7,887 nt of DNA, taken from an uncultured Porphyromonas sp. GTDB lineage: Bacteria > Bacteroidota > Bacteroidia > Bacteroidales > Porphyromonadaceae. The notes beneath the pieces were generated by a model. It was not told the origin of the DNA. It worked only from the letters and a program-made list of their open reading frames with translations, and made no database searches. Position 1 is the stretch's first letter, and each line of letters begins with the position of its first letter. This document shows positions 7,132 through 7,887 of the stretch, one piece after another. The position numbers and the translations under genes were made by a program. The stretch covers positions 1 through 7,887 of the forward strand of contig CAMXXM010000053.1 in the NCBI GenBank assembly GCA_947253195.1, given 5' to 3'.

Positions 7132-7887
7132 TCAATAGAGGAAGCCGAAGAGCCAGATCGGCAGACAGTTGTCATGCCCCACCAGCAGGTTACTGAAGGT
7201 GTAGGTCACCTCGCTCTTGAAGCGACTCGTCTTACCATCGACGCAGGCAAAGAGATGATCTCCGTCGACGATAAAGTCAGCACCGGGCTTCTCGGGGACG
7301 TTGACCTGATAGCCGGCATTCTCAAATTGTGAGAGTAGGAAAGTCTTGAGTCGCATACAGGTGGACTGCCGATGCGGGTACATCACCCCGGCGATATTGG
7401 TGTCGTTGGGGAAGATCTGATCGGGCTTCTTGGGGTACTCGTTACCCTCCTTATAGATCGTGCGGATCAGCTCAGCATCGTCGAGATACTTGAGATAATT
7501 GGCAATGGTGGCTCGGCTGGCTCCAATACTGCGAGCAAAGCGGGTCACATTGGCCGTCGGCTTATCCTGCGTGCAGATCTGGAAGAGCAGCTCCCGCATC
7601 TTGGGCAGGTAGGATATATCGACCTGATGGACGTAGACCACATCCACCTCCAGCATCATATTGATATTCTTCGTCAGCTTGGCCGAGGAGAGAGGATTGT
7701 CCTCCACGGGCGGGTAGTAACCCTCGGTGAGGTAGAGCTCAAAGTCCTCCTTCGGCTTCACTTGGTTCATCACCTCAGCAGCGATCTCTTCGTGCCGCTC
7801 CATCAGATCCTTGAGCGGGTACGCCTTGAGGTGGAGACCATACTTTATATTGAGGTACTGGCGGAAGGAGAAGCCCTGTAGATTGAT
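7132..7887 (-). CDS. ATP-binding DUF4143-family protein, C-terminal part (5' end outside window)
   Basis: The frame is open to the right edge, so the ATG at 7803 is internal and 251 residues are visible. The first residues, INLQGFSFRQYL, match the 'L.GLSFREYL' segment that ends the AAA_14 ATPase domain in this family; its Walker motifs would lie outside the window. Next comes the DUF4143 region, with a helix-turn-helix-like stretch (TRFARSIGASRATIANYL, visible residues about 115-132) and a nuclease-like C-terminal part with GADFIVDG (202-209), ending in the characteristic WLFGFLY. These proteins are abundant, often multicopy, in Bacteroidetes; their cellular role is unsettled. Several positions normally acidic in the C-terminal part look changed here (see findings). 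It lies 52 bases upstream of nifJ on the same strand; a functional link is not evident. Confidence 0.85.
   Translation of the reverse strand: MNLQGFSFRQYLNIKYGLHLKAYPLKDLMERHEEIAAEVMNQVKPKEDFELYLTEGYYPPVEDNPLSSAKLTKNINMMLEVDVVYVHQVDISYLPKMRELLFQICTQDKPTANVTRFARSIGASRATIANYLKYLDDAELIRTIYKEGNEYPKKPDQIFPNDTNIAGVMYPHRQSTCMRLKTFLLSQFENAGYQVNVPEKPGADFIVDGDHLFACVDGKTSRFKSEVTYTFSNLLVGHDNCLPIWLFGFLY

Noticed and set aside
7080..7175. N-terminal extension of PFOR by 32 residues starting at 7175.
   Set aside because: It would overlap the end of the DUF4143 gene, the extra residues show no family resemblance, and MSKEKKFMTCDGNTA is a typical PFOR beginning.
7372..7881. A 169-codon plus-strand frame opposite the DUF4143 gene.
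   Set aside because: It is the antisense shadow of a well-supported gene whose frame stays open to the window edge and ends in a family-specific C-terminus.

Overview
The window looks like chromosomal DNA from an anaerobic Bacteroidales, most likely a Porphyromonas-type organism. This is inferred from three things. The best promoter-like elements are Bacteroidetes -7 boxes (TAnnTTTG), and coding starts lack Shine-Dalgarno sequences. The proteins are of Bacteroidetes type: an outer-membrane barrel ending in Phe, an ATP-binding DUF4143 protein ending in WLFGFLY, and a secreted GHL10 hydrolase. Finally, pyruvate:ferredoxin oxidoreductase points to fermentative anaerobic metabolism. The DNA is fairly GC-rich with a more AT-rich pocket at about 3160-3375. 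I see no rRNA, tRNA, CRISPR array, insertion sequence or phage gene.

Plus-strand half (1-2879): the window opens inside the 3' end of an outer-membrane beta-barrel gene, followed by a long hairpin. A -7 box then precedes panC (pantothenate and coenzyme A synthesis). Only 13 bases after panC, a secreted GHL10/DUF187-family glycoside hydrolase-like protein begins on a GTG. These two genes probably share a transcript.

Minus-strand half (2934-7887), in transcription order: the 3' part of an ATP-binding DUF4143-family protein runs in from the right edge. After a 52-base AT-rich gap comes nifJ, a single-chain pyruvate:ferredoxin oxidoreductase of 1205 residues that fills almost half the window and ends at a clear intrinsic terminator. 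Further downstream lies a separately promoted small gene for a two-helix membrane protein of 74 residues, convergent with the hydrolase gene.

The content is largely housekeeping. PanC feeds coenzyme A synthesis, and PFOR uses coenzyme A to make acetyl-CoA and reduced ferredoxin, but the two genes are on opposite strands and nothing shows shared control. I found no convincing new multigene system. The items most worth a second look are the small membrane protein with its own promoter, the departures of the DUF4143 protein from its family's conserved motifs, and the acidic tail of PFOR.
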